From CAWKAV01 sp963847735 (GTDB lineage: Bacteria; Desulfobacterota; Desulfuromonadia; Desulfuromonadales; BM103), in contig CAWKAV010000016.1 in NCBI GenBank assembly GCA_963847735.1, positions 558,001 through 622,000 of the forward strand: a stretch of 64,000 bases of DNA. The letters are read 5' to 3'. The notes beneath the pieces are model-generated. The model ran no database searches. It worked only from the letters and a program-made list of their open reading frames with translations, and was not told where the DNA came from. The position numbers and the translations under genes are program-made. Of the stretch, positions 9,758 through 18,484 are shown one piece after another. Within the stretch, counting starts at the first letter, position 1. Each line of letters begins with the position of its first letter.

Positions 9758-10957
9758 ATGGCCAAAGCCAAATATATGCGGACGAAACCGCATGTTAACA
9801 TCGGAACGATCGGTCACGTTGACCACGGCAAGACGACCCTGACGGCAGGTATCACAAAGGTTCTGTCTACAAAGGGCGGCGCAGTGTTCAAGTCATTCGA
9901 CCAGATCGATAATGCTCCCGAAGAGCGTGAGCGCGGGATCACGATCGCAACAGCGCATGTTGAGTACGAGACGGCCAATCGTCACTATGCTCACGTTGAC
10001 TGTCCTGGCCACGCTGACTATGTCAAGAACATGATCACCGGTGCGGCACAGATGGACGGCGCTATTCTGGTGGTTTCTGCAGCCGACGGCCCGATGCCGC
10101 AGACCCGCGAGCACATTTTGCTGGCCCGTCAGGTTGGCGTTCCTTTCATGGTGGTGTTTCTGAACAAAGCCGACATGGTCGACGATGAAGAGTTGATGGA
10201 ACTGGTTGAGCTCGAGATTCGTGAGCTGCTTTCCTCCTATGATTTTCCCGGTGACGATATCCCGATCATCCCCGGCAGTGCCCTGAAAGCGCTGGAGTGT
10301 GGTTGCGGCAACGATGGCTGCCCCGCCTGCGAGCCGATTTTGGAGCTGATGCGTCAGGTTGATGCCTACATCCCCGAGCCCGAGCGTGCGATTGACCGTC
10401 CTTTCCTGATGCCTGTGGAAGATGTCTTTTCGATCTCCGGTCGTGGAACTGTTGCCACCGGTCGTGTTGAGCGCGGTATCATCAAGGTTGGTGAAGATGT
10501 TGAAATTGTCGGTATGAAAGCCACGGCCAAGTCTGTCGTGACGGGTGTCGAGATGTTCCGTAAGCTTCTGGACCAGGGTCAGGCTGGCGATAACTGTGGG
10601 ATTCTGTTGCGCGGCGTCAAGCGTGAAGAGATTGAGCGTGGTCAGGTCCTGGCAAAACCGGGCAGTATTACACCGCACACCAAGTTTAAAGCCGAAGCCT
10701 ACATTCTGACCAAGGAGGAGGGTGGCCGTCATACACCTTTCTTTAAAGGCTACCGCCCGCAGTTCTACTTTCGCACAACAGACGTGACGGGTATTGTAGA
10801 GCTTCCGGAAGGGACTGAGATGGTTATGCCTGGTGACAATATTGGTATCACCGTGGACCTGATCACCCCGATCGCCATGGACAAAGAGTTGCGCTTCGCA
10901 ATCCGCGAAGGTGGTCGTACAGTCGGCGCCGGTGTCGTCAGCGACATTATCGAGTAA
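9758..10957 (+). CDS. tuf: Elongation factor Tu, with a four-cysteine insert
   Basis: GTPase that delivers aminoacyl-tRNA to the ribosome; 399 residues. G-domain motifs are GHVDHGKTTL, DCPGHADYVKNM, NKADM and GSALKAL. Domains 2 and 3 are complete and end GGRTVGAGVVSDIIE. Just after GSALKALE there is a cysteine-rich segment with C181, C183, C188 and C191 (CXCX4CX2C), where E. coli EF-Tu has a cysteine-free acidic loop. This is the only tuf in the window; relatives often carry a second copy elsewhere. The ribosome binding site is AAGGAGA. Confidence 0.99.
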   Translation: MAKAKYMRTKPHVNIGTIGHVDHGKTTLTAGITKVLSTKGGAVFKSFDQIDNAPEERERGITIATAHVEYETANRHYAHVDCPGHADYVKNMITGAAQMDGAILVVSAADGPMPQTREHILLARQVGVPFMVVFLNKADMVDDEELMELVELEIRELLSSYDFPGDDIPIIPGSALKALECGCGNDGCPACEPILELMRQVDAYIPEPERAIDRPFLMPVEDVFSISGRGTVATGRVERGIIKVGEDVEIVGMKATAKSVVTGVEMFRKLLDQGQAGDNCGILLRGVKREEIERGQVLAKPGSITPHTKFKAEAYILTKEEGGRHTPFFKGYRPQFYFRTTDVTGIVELPEGTEMVMPGDNIGITVDLITPIAMDKELRFAIREGGRTVGAGVVSDIIE

Positions 10958-10970
10958 AAAGGACGAGATC

Positions 10971-11279
10971 ATGCAGAACCAGAAGATCCGTATCCGCCTT
11001 AAGGCATACGATCACAAGTTGCTCGATCAGGCGGTTAATGAAATTGTTGATACAGCCAAGCGGACAGGTGCCCGTATCGCTGGGCCAATTCCGTTGCCGA
11101 CAATAATCAACAAATATTGCGTGCTGCGTGGCCCTCATGTTGACAAAAAGAGCCGTGAGCAGTTTGAGATGCGTACACACAAACGCCTGCTTGATATTGT
11201 TGAACCAACCCAGCAGACGGTTGATGCGTTGATGAAGTTGGACCTGTCAGCCGGCGTTGATGTTGAGATCAAGCTGTAA
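10971..11279 (+). CDS. rpsJ: 30S ribosomal protein S10
   Basis: Small-subunit head protein, also the NusE partner of NusB in antitermination; 102 residues. The start is the ATG at 10971 (MQNQKIRIRLKAYDH), preceded by AAAAGGACGAG. The longer in-frame reading that begins inside tuf is rejected. Conserved segments include GARIAGPIPLPT. It is the first gene of the S10 group and follows tuf by only 13 bases, so str and S10 are probably read as one unit. Confidence 0.98.
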   Translation: MQNQKIRIRLKAYDHKLLDQAVNEIVDTAKRTGARIAGPIPLPTIINKYCVLRGPHVDKKSREQFEMRTHKRLLDIVEPTQQTVDALMKLDLSAGVDVEIKL

Positions 11280-11300
11280 TAGCGAAGTAAGGGTAAGGTA

Positions 11301-11936
11301 ATGATTCAGGGAATTTTGGGTAAAAAACTGGGCATGACCCAGGTCTTTGTTGCCGATGGTCGCCGGGTTCCTGTGACTGTGGTGGAGGCCGGCCCCTGTA
11401 CCGTTTTGCAAAAGAAGACGGACTCCTCTGATGGCTATAATGCTCTGCAGCTTGGCTTTTCGGCCAAAAACAGCCATCGGGCTAATAAGCCGATGATGGG
11501 GCATTTCAAGAAGGCCGGACGGGGCGCGTTTTCTTGTGTGCGCGAGTTGGTAGCTGATAATGTCGATGATTATCAGGTTGGTGACCAAATAGCCTGTGAT
11601 TCGATTTTTACGGCTGGCGACATTGTTGACGTTACAGGGACCAGTAAAGGTAAAGGGTTCCAAGGCGTAATCAAACGCTGGGGCTTTTCCGGTGGACGCG
11701 CTACACATGGTTCCCACTTCCATCGTGCTCCTGGTTCGATCGGCATGAGTGCTTGGCCGTCACGAGTTCACAAGGCTAAGAAAATGCCCGGCCAGATGGG
11801 AAATGTACGTGTCACCCTACAGAATCTTGAAATCGTGGAAGTTCGCTCTGAGCAGAATATTATTTTGATCAAAGGGGCGATTCCTGGACCTAACCAGGGT
11901 CTTGTCCTGATCCGTAAATGTATTAAATCTAAATGA
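11301..11936 (+). CDS. rplC: 50S ribosomal protein L3
   Basis: Large-subunit protein near the peptidyl transferase centre; 211 residues. The N-terminal GILGKKLGMTQVF and the central GTSKGKGFQGVIKRWGF with the RATHGSHFHR loop are diagnostic. The glutamine normally methylated by PrmB in enterobacteria cannot be assigned here without alignment. It lies in S10 order between rpsJ and rplD. Confidence 0.99.
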   Translation: MIQGILGKKLGMTQVFVADGRRVPVTVVEAGPCTVLQKKTDSSDGYNALQLGFSAKNSHRANKPMMGHFKKAGRGAFSCVRELVADNVDDYQVGDQIACDSIFTAGDIVDVTGTSKGKGFQGVIKRWGFSGGRATHGSHFHRAPGSIGMSAWPSRVHKAKKMPGQMGNVRVTLQNLEIVEVRSEQNIILIKGAIPGPNQGLVLIRKCIKSK

Positions 11937-11967
11937 TTATTACAAGATTGAGTGCCGGAGTCTAGTT

Positions 11968-12591
11968 ATGGCAAAAATTGCTGTATATGATATGAACCGT
12001 GAGCAAGTATCTGAGCGGGAGTTGGCTGATGAGGTGTTCAACACTGACGTCAAAGAATATCTGCTGCACGATATGGTTCGCTACCAATTAGCAGCCCGTC
12101 GTCAGGGAACTGCCAAAGCCAAGGGCCGCAGCGAAGTTCGTGGTGGTGGTAAGAAACCTTATAAGCAGAAGGGTACCGGCAATGCCCGTCAGGGCACTCC
12201 GACCGCACCGAACCATGTTGGTGGCGGCGTTGTCTTCGGCCCCACTCCGCGCGATTATAGTTTTAAGTTGAATCGCAAGGTCAAACAGTCAGCACTTCGT
12301 AGCGCATTGTCGGCTAGATACAAGAACGCTTGTGTGACTGTTTTTAATGCATTGGAGCTTGATAAGATCAGCACCAAGCAGTTCGCTGAAGTCCTTGACC
12401 GTTTTGATCTAAAAAAAGCGCTGATCGTGGTCGATGGTGGAAATACGAACCTTGAACTTTCTGCACGCAATCTTCCTTTTGTCAAAGTGCTGCGTGTCGA
12501 AGGGGTCAATGTCTACGACATCCTGAAATACCCTAACTTGGTCATGACTGAAGCTGCAGTCGACCAGATTGAAGGAGTCCTGACAAAATGA
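11968..12591 (+). CDS. rplD: 50S ribosomal protein L4
   Basis: Large-subunit protein lining the exit tunnel; 207 residues. The extended loop shows GGGKKPYKQKGTGNARQGT, the family signature. In E. coli L4 represses its own S10 operon through a leader hairpin; no such leader is apparent here, since tuf directly precedes rpsJ. Its stop overlaps the rplW start (ATGA at 12588-12591), which implies translational coupling. Confidence 0.99.
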   Translation: MAKIAVYDMNREQVSERELADEVFNTDVKEYLLHDMVRYQLAARRQGTAKAKGRSEVRGGGKKPYKQKGTGNARQGTPTAPNHVGGGVVFGPTPRDYSFKLNRKVKQSALRSALSARYKNACVTVFNALELDKISTKQFAEVLDRFDLKKALIVVDGGNTNLELSARNLPFVKVLRVEGVNVYDILKYPNLVMTEAAVDQIEGVLTK

Positions 12592-12872
12592 AACCTTTAC
12601 ATCAGATTATCAGAAAACCACTGATCACTGAAAAATCAAACCTGTTGAAAGAATCTGACAAAGTGGTAGCTTTTGAGGTCGCAATGAGTAGCAACAAGAT
12701 TGAAATAAAACAGGCTGTAGAACGTGCTTTTAACGTTAAAGTGCAAGATGTTCGCACCTTGATTGTTGCTGGCAAAGTCAAACGCTCTGGTCGCAGTTTT
12801 GGCAAGCGCTCTAATACCAAAAAAGCGTATGTGACCCTGGCAGAAGGCACCATTGATTTTTTTGGTGTTTAG
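12588..12872 (+). CDS. rplW: 50S ribosomal protein L23
   Basis: Large-subunit protein at the tunnel exit, a docking point for trigger factor and the signal recognition particle; 94 residues. It begins MKPLHQIIRKPLITEKS and shows the typical KIEIKQAVERAFNVKV segment. It overlaps the end of rplD by four bases. Confidence 0.98.
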   Translation: MKPLHQIIRKPLITEKSNLLKESDKVVAFEVAMSSNKIEIKQAVERAFNVKVQDVRTLIVAGKVKRSGRSFGKRSNTKKAYVTLAEGTIDFFGV

Positions 12873-12905
12873 TAAGATTGATATCCATCTGACGGAGTAG
12901 TAATA

Positions 12906-13730
12906 ATGGGGATCAAAAAGTTTAAACCGACATCACCGGGTCGCCGCCACATGACTGCCTCTACCTTTGAGGAGATCACGGCATCAAGCCCTGAAAAGTC
13001 ACTTTTGGCGCCTTTGACAAAATCCGGTGGCCGCAACAACACTGGTCGTATCACTAAGAGGCACACCGGTGGTGGTCACAAACGCAAATACCGGATGATT
13101 GATTTTAAGCGTGACAAGCGTGAAATTTCAGCCAAGGTTGCGACGATCGAATACGATCCGAATCGCTCTGCGCGGATTGCTTTGTTGCATTATGCGGATG
13201 GTGAGAAGCGTTATATCATTGCGCCCGTCGGTCTGAAAGTTGGCGATGTTATAGTCGCCAGTGAGACGGCTGATATCGTCCCGGGAAATGCACTGACCAT
13301 TCGCTCTATTCCTCTGGGCACCTGGGTTCATAATGTAGAGCTTAAGGTTGGCAAAGGTGGCCAGTTGGCGCGCAGTGCCGGTACTTATGCCATGATAGCT
13401 GCAAAAGATGGCAAGTACGCTCAGTTGCGGTTGCCTTCCGGCGAAGTGCGTTTGGTTCTTCAAGGTTGCTGTGCCACCATTGGGCAGGTCGGGAATACGG
13501 ACCATGAGAATGTCAAGATTGGTAAAGCTGGTCGTAATCGCTGGCTCGGCAAGCGCCCCCAGTCTCGAGGTGTTGCCATGAACCCGGTCGATCATCCACA
13601 TGGTGGTGGTGAAGGTAAGAGCTCGGGGGGTCGTCACCCTGTAACCCCTTGGGGTGTTCCAACCAAGGGTTACAAGACGCGCTCAAACAAGCGGACGGAT
13701 CGCTTCATTGTCCGTCGTCGGACCAAGTAA
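12906..13730 (+). CDS. rplB: 50S ribosomal protein L2
   Basis: Large-subunit protein needed for subunit joining and peptidyl transfer; 274 residues. The signature MNPVDHPHGGGEGKSSGGRHPVTPWG (cited in two parts: MNPVDHPHGGGEG, then the glycine-rich SSGGRHP stretch) lies near residues 222-245 and includes the functionally important histidine. The N-terminal KFKPTSPGRRHM is also typical. It is followed 19 bases later by rpsS. Confidence 0.98.
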   Translation: MGIKKFKPTSPGRRHMTASTFEEITASSPEKSLLAPLTKSGGRNNTGRITKRHTGGGHKRKYRMIDFKRDKREISAKVATIEYDPNRSARIALLHYADGEKRYIIAPVGLKVGDVIVASETADIVPGNALTIRSIPLGTWVHNVELKVGKGGQLARSAGTYAMIAAKDGKYAQLRLPSGEVRLVLQGCCATIGQVGNTDHENVKIGKAGRNRWLGKRPQSRGVAMNPVDHPHGGGEGKSSGGRHPVTPWGVPTKGYKTRSNKRTDRFIVRRRTK

Positions 13731-13749
13731 AGAGAATTAGGAGACGACT

Positions 13750-14025
13750 GTGGCGAGATCAATTAAGAAGGGCCCTTATATCGAAGAGAGCCTGATGCGC
13801 AAAGTTGGAAGTGTTGGTGATAGTGGTGCCCATAAAGTGATCAAGACTTGGTCGCGGCGCTCCACGATTTTGCCTGATTTTGTCGGAATGACGTTTGCTG
13901 TGCACAATGGGAGAAAGTTTATTCCGGTATTTGTGTCCGAAAATATGGTCGGCCATAAATTCGGTGAATTCTCTCCGACCAGGACTTATTATGGTCACGG
14001 CTCGGACAGAAAAAAGAAGAAGTAA
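13750..14025 (+). CDS. rpsS: 30S ribosomal protein S19
   Basis: Small-subunit head protein that contacts S13; 91 residues. It starts with GTG at 13750 (MARSIKKGPYIEESLMRKV) after AGGAGACG. Conserved TWSRRSTILPDFVGMTFAVHNG (two adjacent blocks: TWSRRSTI and GMTFAVHNG) and KFGEFSPTRTY are visible. It lies in standard order between rplB and rplV. Confidence 0.98.
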   Translation: MARSIKKGPYIEESLMRKVGSVGDSGAHKVIKTWSRRSTILPDFVGMTFAVHNGRKFIPVFVSENMVGHKFGEFSPTRTYYGHGSDRKKKK

Positions 14026-14050
14026 TCATTAGCTGAAGGAGTACCCGCAC

Positions 14051-14383
14051 ATGGAAGCTAGTGCGAAACTGAAATTTGCGCGCTTGTCACCTCGAAAGAC
14101 CCGTCTTGTTGCGGATATGGTTCGCGGCAAGGCAGTACAGGAAGCTCTCAATATCCTGAAGTTTTCGCCCCAGCGTCCGGCGGATATCGTTGCCAAACTG
14201 GTACGCTCTGCCGTTGCCAACGCTGAGCAGAAGGGTGTTTCTGACGTTGATCGGTTGTTTGTAAAGGCGCTGTTTGTTGACCAGGGACCCGTTCTGAAAC
14301 GCTTTATGCCGCGTGCTCAAGGTCGGGCAACAAAAATTCGTAAACCAACCAGCCACATAACGGTCGTTCTGGACGAGAAGTAG
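14051..14383 (+). CDS. rplV: 50S ribosomal protein L22
   Basis: Tunnel-lining protein of the large subunit; 110 residues. The ATG at 14051 follows GAAGGAGT. The basic C-terminal hairpin MPRAQGRATKIRKPTSHI, which reaches into the exit tunnel and is the site of macrolide-resistance changes in other bacteria, is intact. Confidence 0.98.
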   Translation: MEASAKLKFARLSPRKTRLVADMVRGKAVQEALNILKFSPQRPADIVAKLVRSAVANAEQKGVSDVDRLFVKALFVDQGPVLKRFMPRAQGRATKIRKPTSHITVVLDEK

Positions 14384-14403
14384 CCACCTAAGGAGGTTTA
14401 GTT

Positions 14404-15051
14404 TTGGGTCAGAAAGTTCATCCAATAGGATTTCGCTTAGGCGTAATCCGCACCTGGGAATCCAACTGGTACGCTGAGAAAGAGTATTCTAAGCTGCTTC
14501 ATGAGGACATCAAGTTGCGGAATTACTTAAAAGAGCGTCTGCATCATGCTGGTATCTCTAAAGTTGAGATTGAGCGTGCTGCCGGCAAGGCAAAGATTAA
14601 TATCTTTGCGGCTCGTCCTGGTATCATCATCGGTAAAAAGGGTTCCGAGGTTGAAGCACTGAAAAAGGAACTGGCCAAACTGACTGATAAAGAAGTTTTT
14701 ATCAATATTCAGGAGGTCCGCAAGCCTGAAGTTGATGCTCAACTGGTTGCTGAGAGTATTGCCCTGCAGTTGGTGCGTCGTGTTGCTTTTCGCCGCGCCA
14801 TGAAGAAAGCAGTCAACCAGTCAATGAAGTTTGGTGCCCAGGGGATCAAGATAGAATGTTCCGGTCGACTTGGTGGCGCCGAGATGAGTCGTCGTGAATG
14901 GTATCGTGAGGGACGAGTCCCTCTGCACACTCTTCGTGCCGACATTGATTACGGGTTTGCCGAAGCCAAAACAACCTATGGCATCATCGGCGTAAAGGTT
15001 CTTATTTTCAAGGGCGAGATCCTTGGTAATAAGGATCCGCAGCATAAGTAA
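14404..15051 (+). CDS. rpsC: 30S ribosomal protein S3
   Basis: Small-subunit protein at the mRNA entry site, part of the ribosomal helicase; 215 residues. TTG start at 14404 after a strong AAGGAGG. The KH domain motif GIIIGKKGSEVEAL and the C-terminal GRLGGAEMSRREWYREGRVPL (two blocks, GRLGGAEMSRRE and REGRVPLHTLRA) identify it. In standard S10 order before rplP. Confidence 0.99.
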   Translation: MGQKVHPIGFRLGVIRTWESNWYAEKEYSKLLHEDIKLRNYLKERLHHAGISKVEIERAAGKAKINIFAARPGIIIGKKGSEVEALKKELAKLTDKEVFINIQEVRKPEVDAQLVAESIALQLVRRVAFRRAMKKAVNQSMKFGAQGIKIECSGRLGGAEMSRREWYREGRVPLHTLRADIDYGFAEAKTTYGIIGVKVLIFKGEILGNKDPQHK

Positions 15052-15072
15052 CAAATCAGGAGTTTATTTGTC

Positions 15073-15498
15073 ATGTTGATGCCTAAAAAGGTTAAGCATA
15101 GAAAGCAGTTCAAGGGTCGCATGAAGGGCGCAGCTCGTGGTGGCACAGAGCTGAACTTCGGAGATTATGGTCTTCAGGCTGTAGAATGTGGTTGGCTCTC
15201 TGCGCGACAGATTGAAGCTGCTCGTCGTGCCATGACTCGTTATGTCAAGCGTGGTGGGCAGATATGGGTGCGGGCGTTTCCTGACAAGTCCTTGACCCGT
15301 AAGCCTGCCGAGACACGTATGGGTAAAGGCAAAGGCTCCCCGGATAGCTGGGTCTGCGTAGTTCGCCCGGGAATGATGCTGTATGAAATGCAGGGTGTTT
15401 CTGAGGATGAGGCGCGTGAAGCATTTCGCCTTGCCGCCCATAAATTATCGATGAACACCAAGATCGTGGTTCGTGAGGAGGCCGGTCATGAAGCCTGA
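15073..15498 (+). CDS. rplP: 50S ribosomal protein L16
   Basis: Large-subunit protein near the A-site tRNA; 141 residues. The start MLMPKKVKHRKQFKGRM is the usual one, with ATG at 15073. The segment PVxxKPAETRMGKGKG appears here as TRKPAETRMGKGKGSP. Its last 11 bases overlap rpmC, so the two are translationally coupled. Confidence 0.98.
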   Translation: MLMPKKVKHRKQFKGRMKGAARGGTELNFGDYGLQAVECGWLSARQIEAARRAMTRYVKRGGQIWVRAFPDKSLTRKPAETRMGKGKGSPDSWVCVVRPGMMLYEMQGVSEDEAREAFRLAAHKLSMNTKIVVREEAGHEA

Positions 15499-15676
15499 AG
15501 AACTGCGTAACAAGACAGTTGAAGAACTTAACGCGGCGCTTGCAGATTTGAATCAGGAGATGTTTAATCTCAAGTTTCAACTGCATACCGGACATCTGGA
15601 AAACACCTCGCGCATCCTCCATGTGCGCAGGGAAATTGCCAGGATCAAAACTGTACTTCAGGACAAGTGCAGCTAA
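15488..15676 (+). CDS. rpmC: 50S ribosomal protein L29
   Basis: Small two-helix protein at the tunnel exit next to L23; 62 residues. The ATG at 15488 (MKPEELRNKTVEEL) is preceded by GAGGAGGCC inside the end of rplP and is preferred over an upstream in-frame GTG-type start. The typical LNQEMFNLKFQ segment is present. Confidence 0.96.
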   Translation: MKPEELRNKTVEELNAALADLNQEMFNLKFQLHTGHLENTSRILHVRREIARIKTVLQDKCS

Positions 15677-15697
15677 TCGGATCGAATGAGGACGGCA

Positions 15698-15964
15698 ATG
15701 ACGAAAGAGCGTGGTAACAGAAAAGAGCGGATCGGGATCGTTGTGAGCGACAAAATGGACAAGACCGTGGTTGTTAAAGTCCATAACATCGTCAAGCACC
15801 CGACATATAAGAAATACATTAAGCGTCACGTTACCTACAAGGCACACGATGAAGAGAACAAGTGTGCTGCTGGTGACAAGGTGCTGATTGTTGAGACACG
15901 GCCATTATCGAAAGATAAACGGTGGCGTGTTAGTCAAATTATCGGAAAACACGTCGGCGTTTAG
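15698..15964 (+). CDS. rpsQ: 30S ribosomal protein S17
   Basis: Primary 16S rRNA-binding protein of the small subunit; 88 residues from the ATG at 15698 (MTKERGNRKERIGIVVSDKM). An in-frame ATG at 15686 would add four residues, but the GAGGACG site spaces correctly only with 15698. The family core KTVVVKV and CxxGDxVxIxExRPLSKxKxW pattern is present. Confidence 0.96.
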   Translation: MTKERGNRKERIGIVVSDKMDKTVVVKVHNIVKHPTYKKYIKRHVTYKAHDEENKCAAGDKVLIVETRPLSKDKRWRVSQIIGKHVGV

Positions 15965-15976
15965 GAGATACTGGCC

Positions 15977-16345
15977 ATGATTCAGATGCAGACAACACTT
16001 TCTGTTGCAGATAATTCCGGTGCCCGGAAACTCTGTTGCATTAAAGTCCTTGGCGGGTCGAAGCGCAAGTATGCAGGTATCGGTGACATCATCGTCTGCT
16101 CAGTTAAAGAGGCGATGCCCAATTCTAAGGTCAAGAAAGGGGACGTCGTTCGAGCCGTTATTGTGCGCACCGCAAAAGAGGTGAACCGTCCAGACGGTTC
16201 GTACATTCGTTTTGACAGCAATTCAGCGGTGGTTGTGTCCGCTGCCGGGGAACCGGTAGGTACTCGTATCTTCGGGCCTGTAGCCCGTGAACTGCGTGCT
16301 AAGCGGTTTATGAAAATTGTTTCGCTGGCCCCTGAGGTCCTTTAA
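15977..16345 (+). CDS. rplN: 50S ribosomal protein L14
   Basis: Large-subunit protein at the subunit interface; 122 residues, the invariant family length. It begins MIQMQTTLSVADNSGARK and contains RPDGSYIRFDSNSAVVV. First gene of the spc group; it follows rpsQ by 12 bases with no visible promoter or spc leader, so S10 and spc are continuous. Confidence 0.98.
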   Translation: MIQMQTTLSVADNSGARKLCCIKVLGGSKRKYAGIGDIIVCSVKEAMPNSKVKKGDVVRAVIVRTAKEVNRPDGSYIRFDSNSAVVVSAAGEPVGTRIFGPVARELRAKRFMKIVSLAPEVL

Positions 16346-16365
16346 GCGCTGGGAGAAATAAAGCC

Positions 16366-16695
16366 ATGGCAGTCGAAAAACTCCATGTTAAAAAAGACGA
16401 CTTGGTAATGATTGTTGCTGGTAAAGATAAAGGCAAAACAGGTAAGATTTTACGTGTCCAGCCTGAAAAAAGCCGGGTTGTGGTGGAAAATATCAACCTG
16501 ATCAAGCGTCACACCCGCCCCTCCCGCTCAAGTGCGGAAGGGGGGATTATTGAAAAAGAAGCACCGCTGGCTATTTCCAACGTCCAACTGCTGTGTCAGG
16601 GTTGCAATAAACCTGCCCGCACCGGCATCCGGACTCTTGAAGATGGCAGCAAGGTTCGATTCTGTAAAAAATGCAACGAGATTGTGAATAATTAA
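16366..16695 (+). CDS. rplX: 50S ribosomal protein L24, zinc-ribbon form
   Basis: Assembly-initiator protein of the large subunit; 109 residues. The KOW segment is DLVMIVAGKDKGKTGKIL. The C-terminal part has two CXXC-type pairs (LCQGC near residue 78 and FCKKC near residue 102), suggesting a bound zinc, a variant seen in some but not all bacteria. The cysteines are absent from E. coli L24. Standard spc position. Confidence 0.97.
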   Translation: MAVEKLHVKKDDLVMIVAGKDKGKTGKILRVQPEKSRVVVENINLIKRHTRPSRSSAEGGIIEKEAPLAISNVQLLCQGCNKPARTGIRTLEDGSKVRFCKKCNEIVNN

Positions 16696-16706
16696 CGGAG
16701 TTTTTC

Positions 16707-17261
16707 ATGGCAAGACTCAAAGAATTATATCAAACAGAACTGGTTCCCAAGCTAATAAAAGAACTGGAGCTGAGGAATGTGATGGAAGTTCCTCGCATCG
16801 TAAAAGTCGTCATTAATATGGGGCTTGGCGAAGCGATTCAGAATGTCAAGATTCTTGAATCGGCCGTTGAGGAAATGTCGCGCATTACCGGCCAAAAGGC
16901 TGTTATTACACGTGCCAAGAAATCGATCGCACAGTTCAAATTGCGCGAGGATATGCCAATTGGTGTCATGGTTACGCTTCGTCGCGACCGCGCTTATGAA
17001 TTTCTGGATCGATTGATCAATGTCGCTTTACCGCGTGTCAGGGACTTCAAGGGTGTTTCAGCCAAGGCGTTTGACGGTCGTGGTAATTACACCTTGGGGA
17101 TTCGCGAACAGTTGATCTTCCCGGAGATTGATATCGAAAAAATCGATAAGATCAAGGGCATGAATGTGACGGTTGTCACTTCAGCACGTACTGACGAAGA
17201 AGGCCGTGCCCTGCTTGCCGAAATGGGGATGCCATTTCGGAAACAGAATGTAGCGGCATAG
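16707..17261 (+). CDS. rplE: 50S ribosomal protein L5
   Basis: Central-protuberance protein that binds 5S rRNA; 184 residues. MARLKELYQTELVPKLIKEL at the start and the DFKGVSAKAFDGRGNYTLGI region are diagnostic. It follows rplX by 11 bases in standard spc order. Confidence 0.98.
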   Translation: MARLKELYQTELVPKLIKELELRNVMEVPRIVKVVINMGLGEAIQNVKILESAVEEMSRITGQKAVITRAKKSIAQFKLREDMPIGVMVTLRRDRAYEFLDRLINVALPRVRDFKGVSAKAFDGRGNYTLGIREQLIFPEIDIEKIDKIKGMNVTVVTSARTDEEGRALLAEMGMPFRKQNVAA

Positions 17262-17273
17262 CGGAGGAAACTC

Positions 17274-17459
17274 GTGGCAAAAAAATCATTGCGCAACAAG
17301 GCCGCAGGGCCTCAGAAGTTTAATGTGAGAGTGTATAACCGTTGTCCGCTCTGTGGTCGGCCACGAGCGTACTATCGTAAATTTGATATGTGCAGAATAT
17401 GTCTGCGCAAGCTGGCGTCCGAAGGTAAACTCCCAGGCGTAATCAAGTCCAGCTGGTAA
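17274..17459 (+). CDS. rpsN: 30S ribosomal protein S14, zinc type (Z)
   Basis: Small-subunit head protein; 61 residues, the short zinc-binding form, with C24, C27, C40 and C43 as ligands. The long, zinc-free form of enterobacteria is about 100 residues. GTG start at 17274 after GGAGGAAA. As the only S14 in the window, it implies the cell relies on the zinc form unless a second paralogue exists elsewhere. Confidence 0.98.
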   Translation: MAKKSLRNKAAGPQKFNVRVYNRCPLCGRPRAYYRKFDMCRICLRKLASEGKLPGVIKSSW

Positions 17460-17484
17460 TCGGATAATTTAAGGAGCAGTACCC

Positions 17485-17883
17485 ATGGCTATGACGGATC
17501 CGATCGCGGATTTGCTAACTCGCATCCGCAATGCAGGTATGGCGCAGCACCCACAGGTGGACGTTCCTTCGTCGAACGTGAAGGTTGCCATTGCCGAAGT
17601 TTTGAAAGAACTTGGCTTTATCAAAAATTTCAAAGTAATCAATGACGACTTGCAGGGGATGTTGCGCATCTACTTGAAATACGATGAACAGAACAACGCC
17701 GTAATTCACGAAATTACCCGTGTGTCCAAGCCTGGGCGTCGCGTTTACGTCGGACAAGAAGCAATCCCCCGCATCAAGAATGGTTTGGGTGCTGCGATTC
17801 TATCGACATCCAAGGGTGTTATGGATGACGTGTCTGCCCGTGAAGCCAGAATTGGTGGGGAAGTTATCTGTTCTGTCTGGTAA
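17485..17883 (+). CDS. rpsH: 30S ribosomal protein S8
   Basis: 16S rRNA central-domain binder; 132 residues. The start MAMTDPIADLLTRIRNA and the C-terminal STSKGVMDDVSAREARIGGE are diagnostic. In E. coli S8 represses the spc operon at the L5 start; no equivalent structure was recognised here. Confidence 0.98.
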   Translation: MAMTDPIADLLTRIRNAGMAQHPQVDVPSSNVKVAIAEVLKELGFIKNFKVINDDLQGMLRIYLKYDEQNNAVIHEITRVSKPGRRVYVGQEAIPRIKNGLGAAILSTSKGVMDDVSAREARIGGEVICSVW

Positions 17884-17920
17884 TTAATTTGAAACCGCTG
17901 TTTTTAAGGAGTCGATAAAG

Positions 17921-18460
17921 ATGTCGCGCATCGGCAAGAAACCTATAAATATCTCTTCAGGAGTCAAGGTCACCGTTGATGCTCAAGTCATCAAGGTCGA
18001 AGGCCCGAAGGGTTGCCTGGTACGAACCATCCATGATCGGATCGAAGTCAAGATGGAAGCTGATCGAGTGACACTGGCTTCTCGTACTGACCAACCCGAA
18101 AGTGCTTTACATGGCCTTTCGCGTACTCTGGTCGCAAATATGGTTGATGGTGTAACCAATGGGTTTACCAAGGTTCTGGAAATCAATGGCGTCGGCTATC
18201 GCGCCGAGTTAAAAGGTTCGACTTTGAATTTGTCGTTGGGTTACTCGCATCCTATAGAGTATCCATTGCCACAGGGCATTACCGCGGAGGTCGATACAAA
18301 AGCCAACCGCATCACCGTCTCCGGCATAGACAAAGAGTTGGTTGGTGCTACGGCTGCCAAGATCCGTTCTTTTCGCGAACCCGAGCCTTACAAGGGCAAG
18401 GGAATCAAGTATGCTGAAGAGCGTATCCTGCGTAAAGCGGGCAAAACAGGTAAGAAGTAA
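17921..18460 (+). CDS. rplF: 50S ribosomal protein L6
   Basis: Large-subunit protein near the GTPase centre; 179 residues. It begins MSRIGKKPI, and the second half carries the signature EPYKGKGIKYAEE. The ATG at 17921 follows AAGGAGTCG. Standard spc order between rpsH and rplR. Confidence 0.98.
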   Translation: MSRIGKKPINISSGVKVTVDAQVIKVEGPKGCLVRTIHDRIEVKMEADRVTLASRTDQPESALHGLSRTLVANMVDGVTNGFTKVLEINGVGYRAELKGSTLNLSLGYSHPIEYPLPQGITAEVDTKANRITVSGIDKELVGATAAKIRSFREPEPYKGKGIKYAEERILRKAGKTGKK

Positions 18461-18484
18461 GCAGAATAGGATGAGGTGAGAACC

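Noticed and set aside
9893..10972. Minus-strand frame opposite tuf
   Set aside because: Mirrors tuf codon bias; nothing recognisable in the translation.
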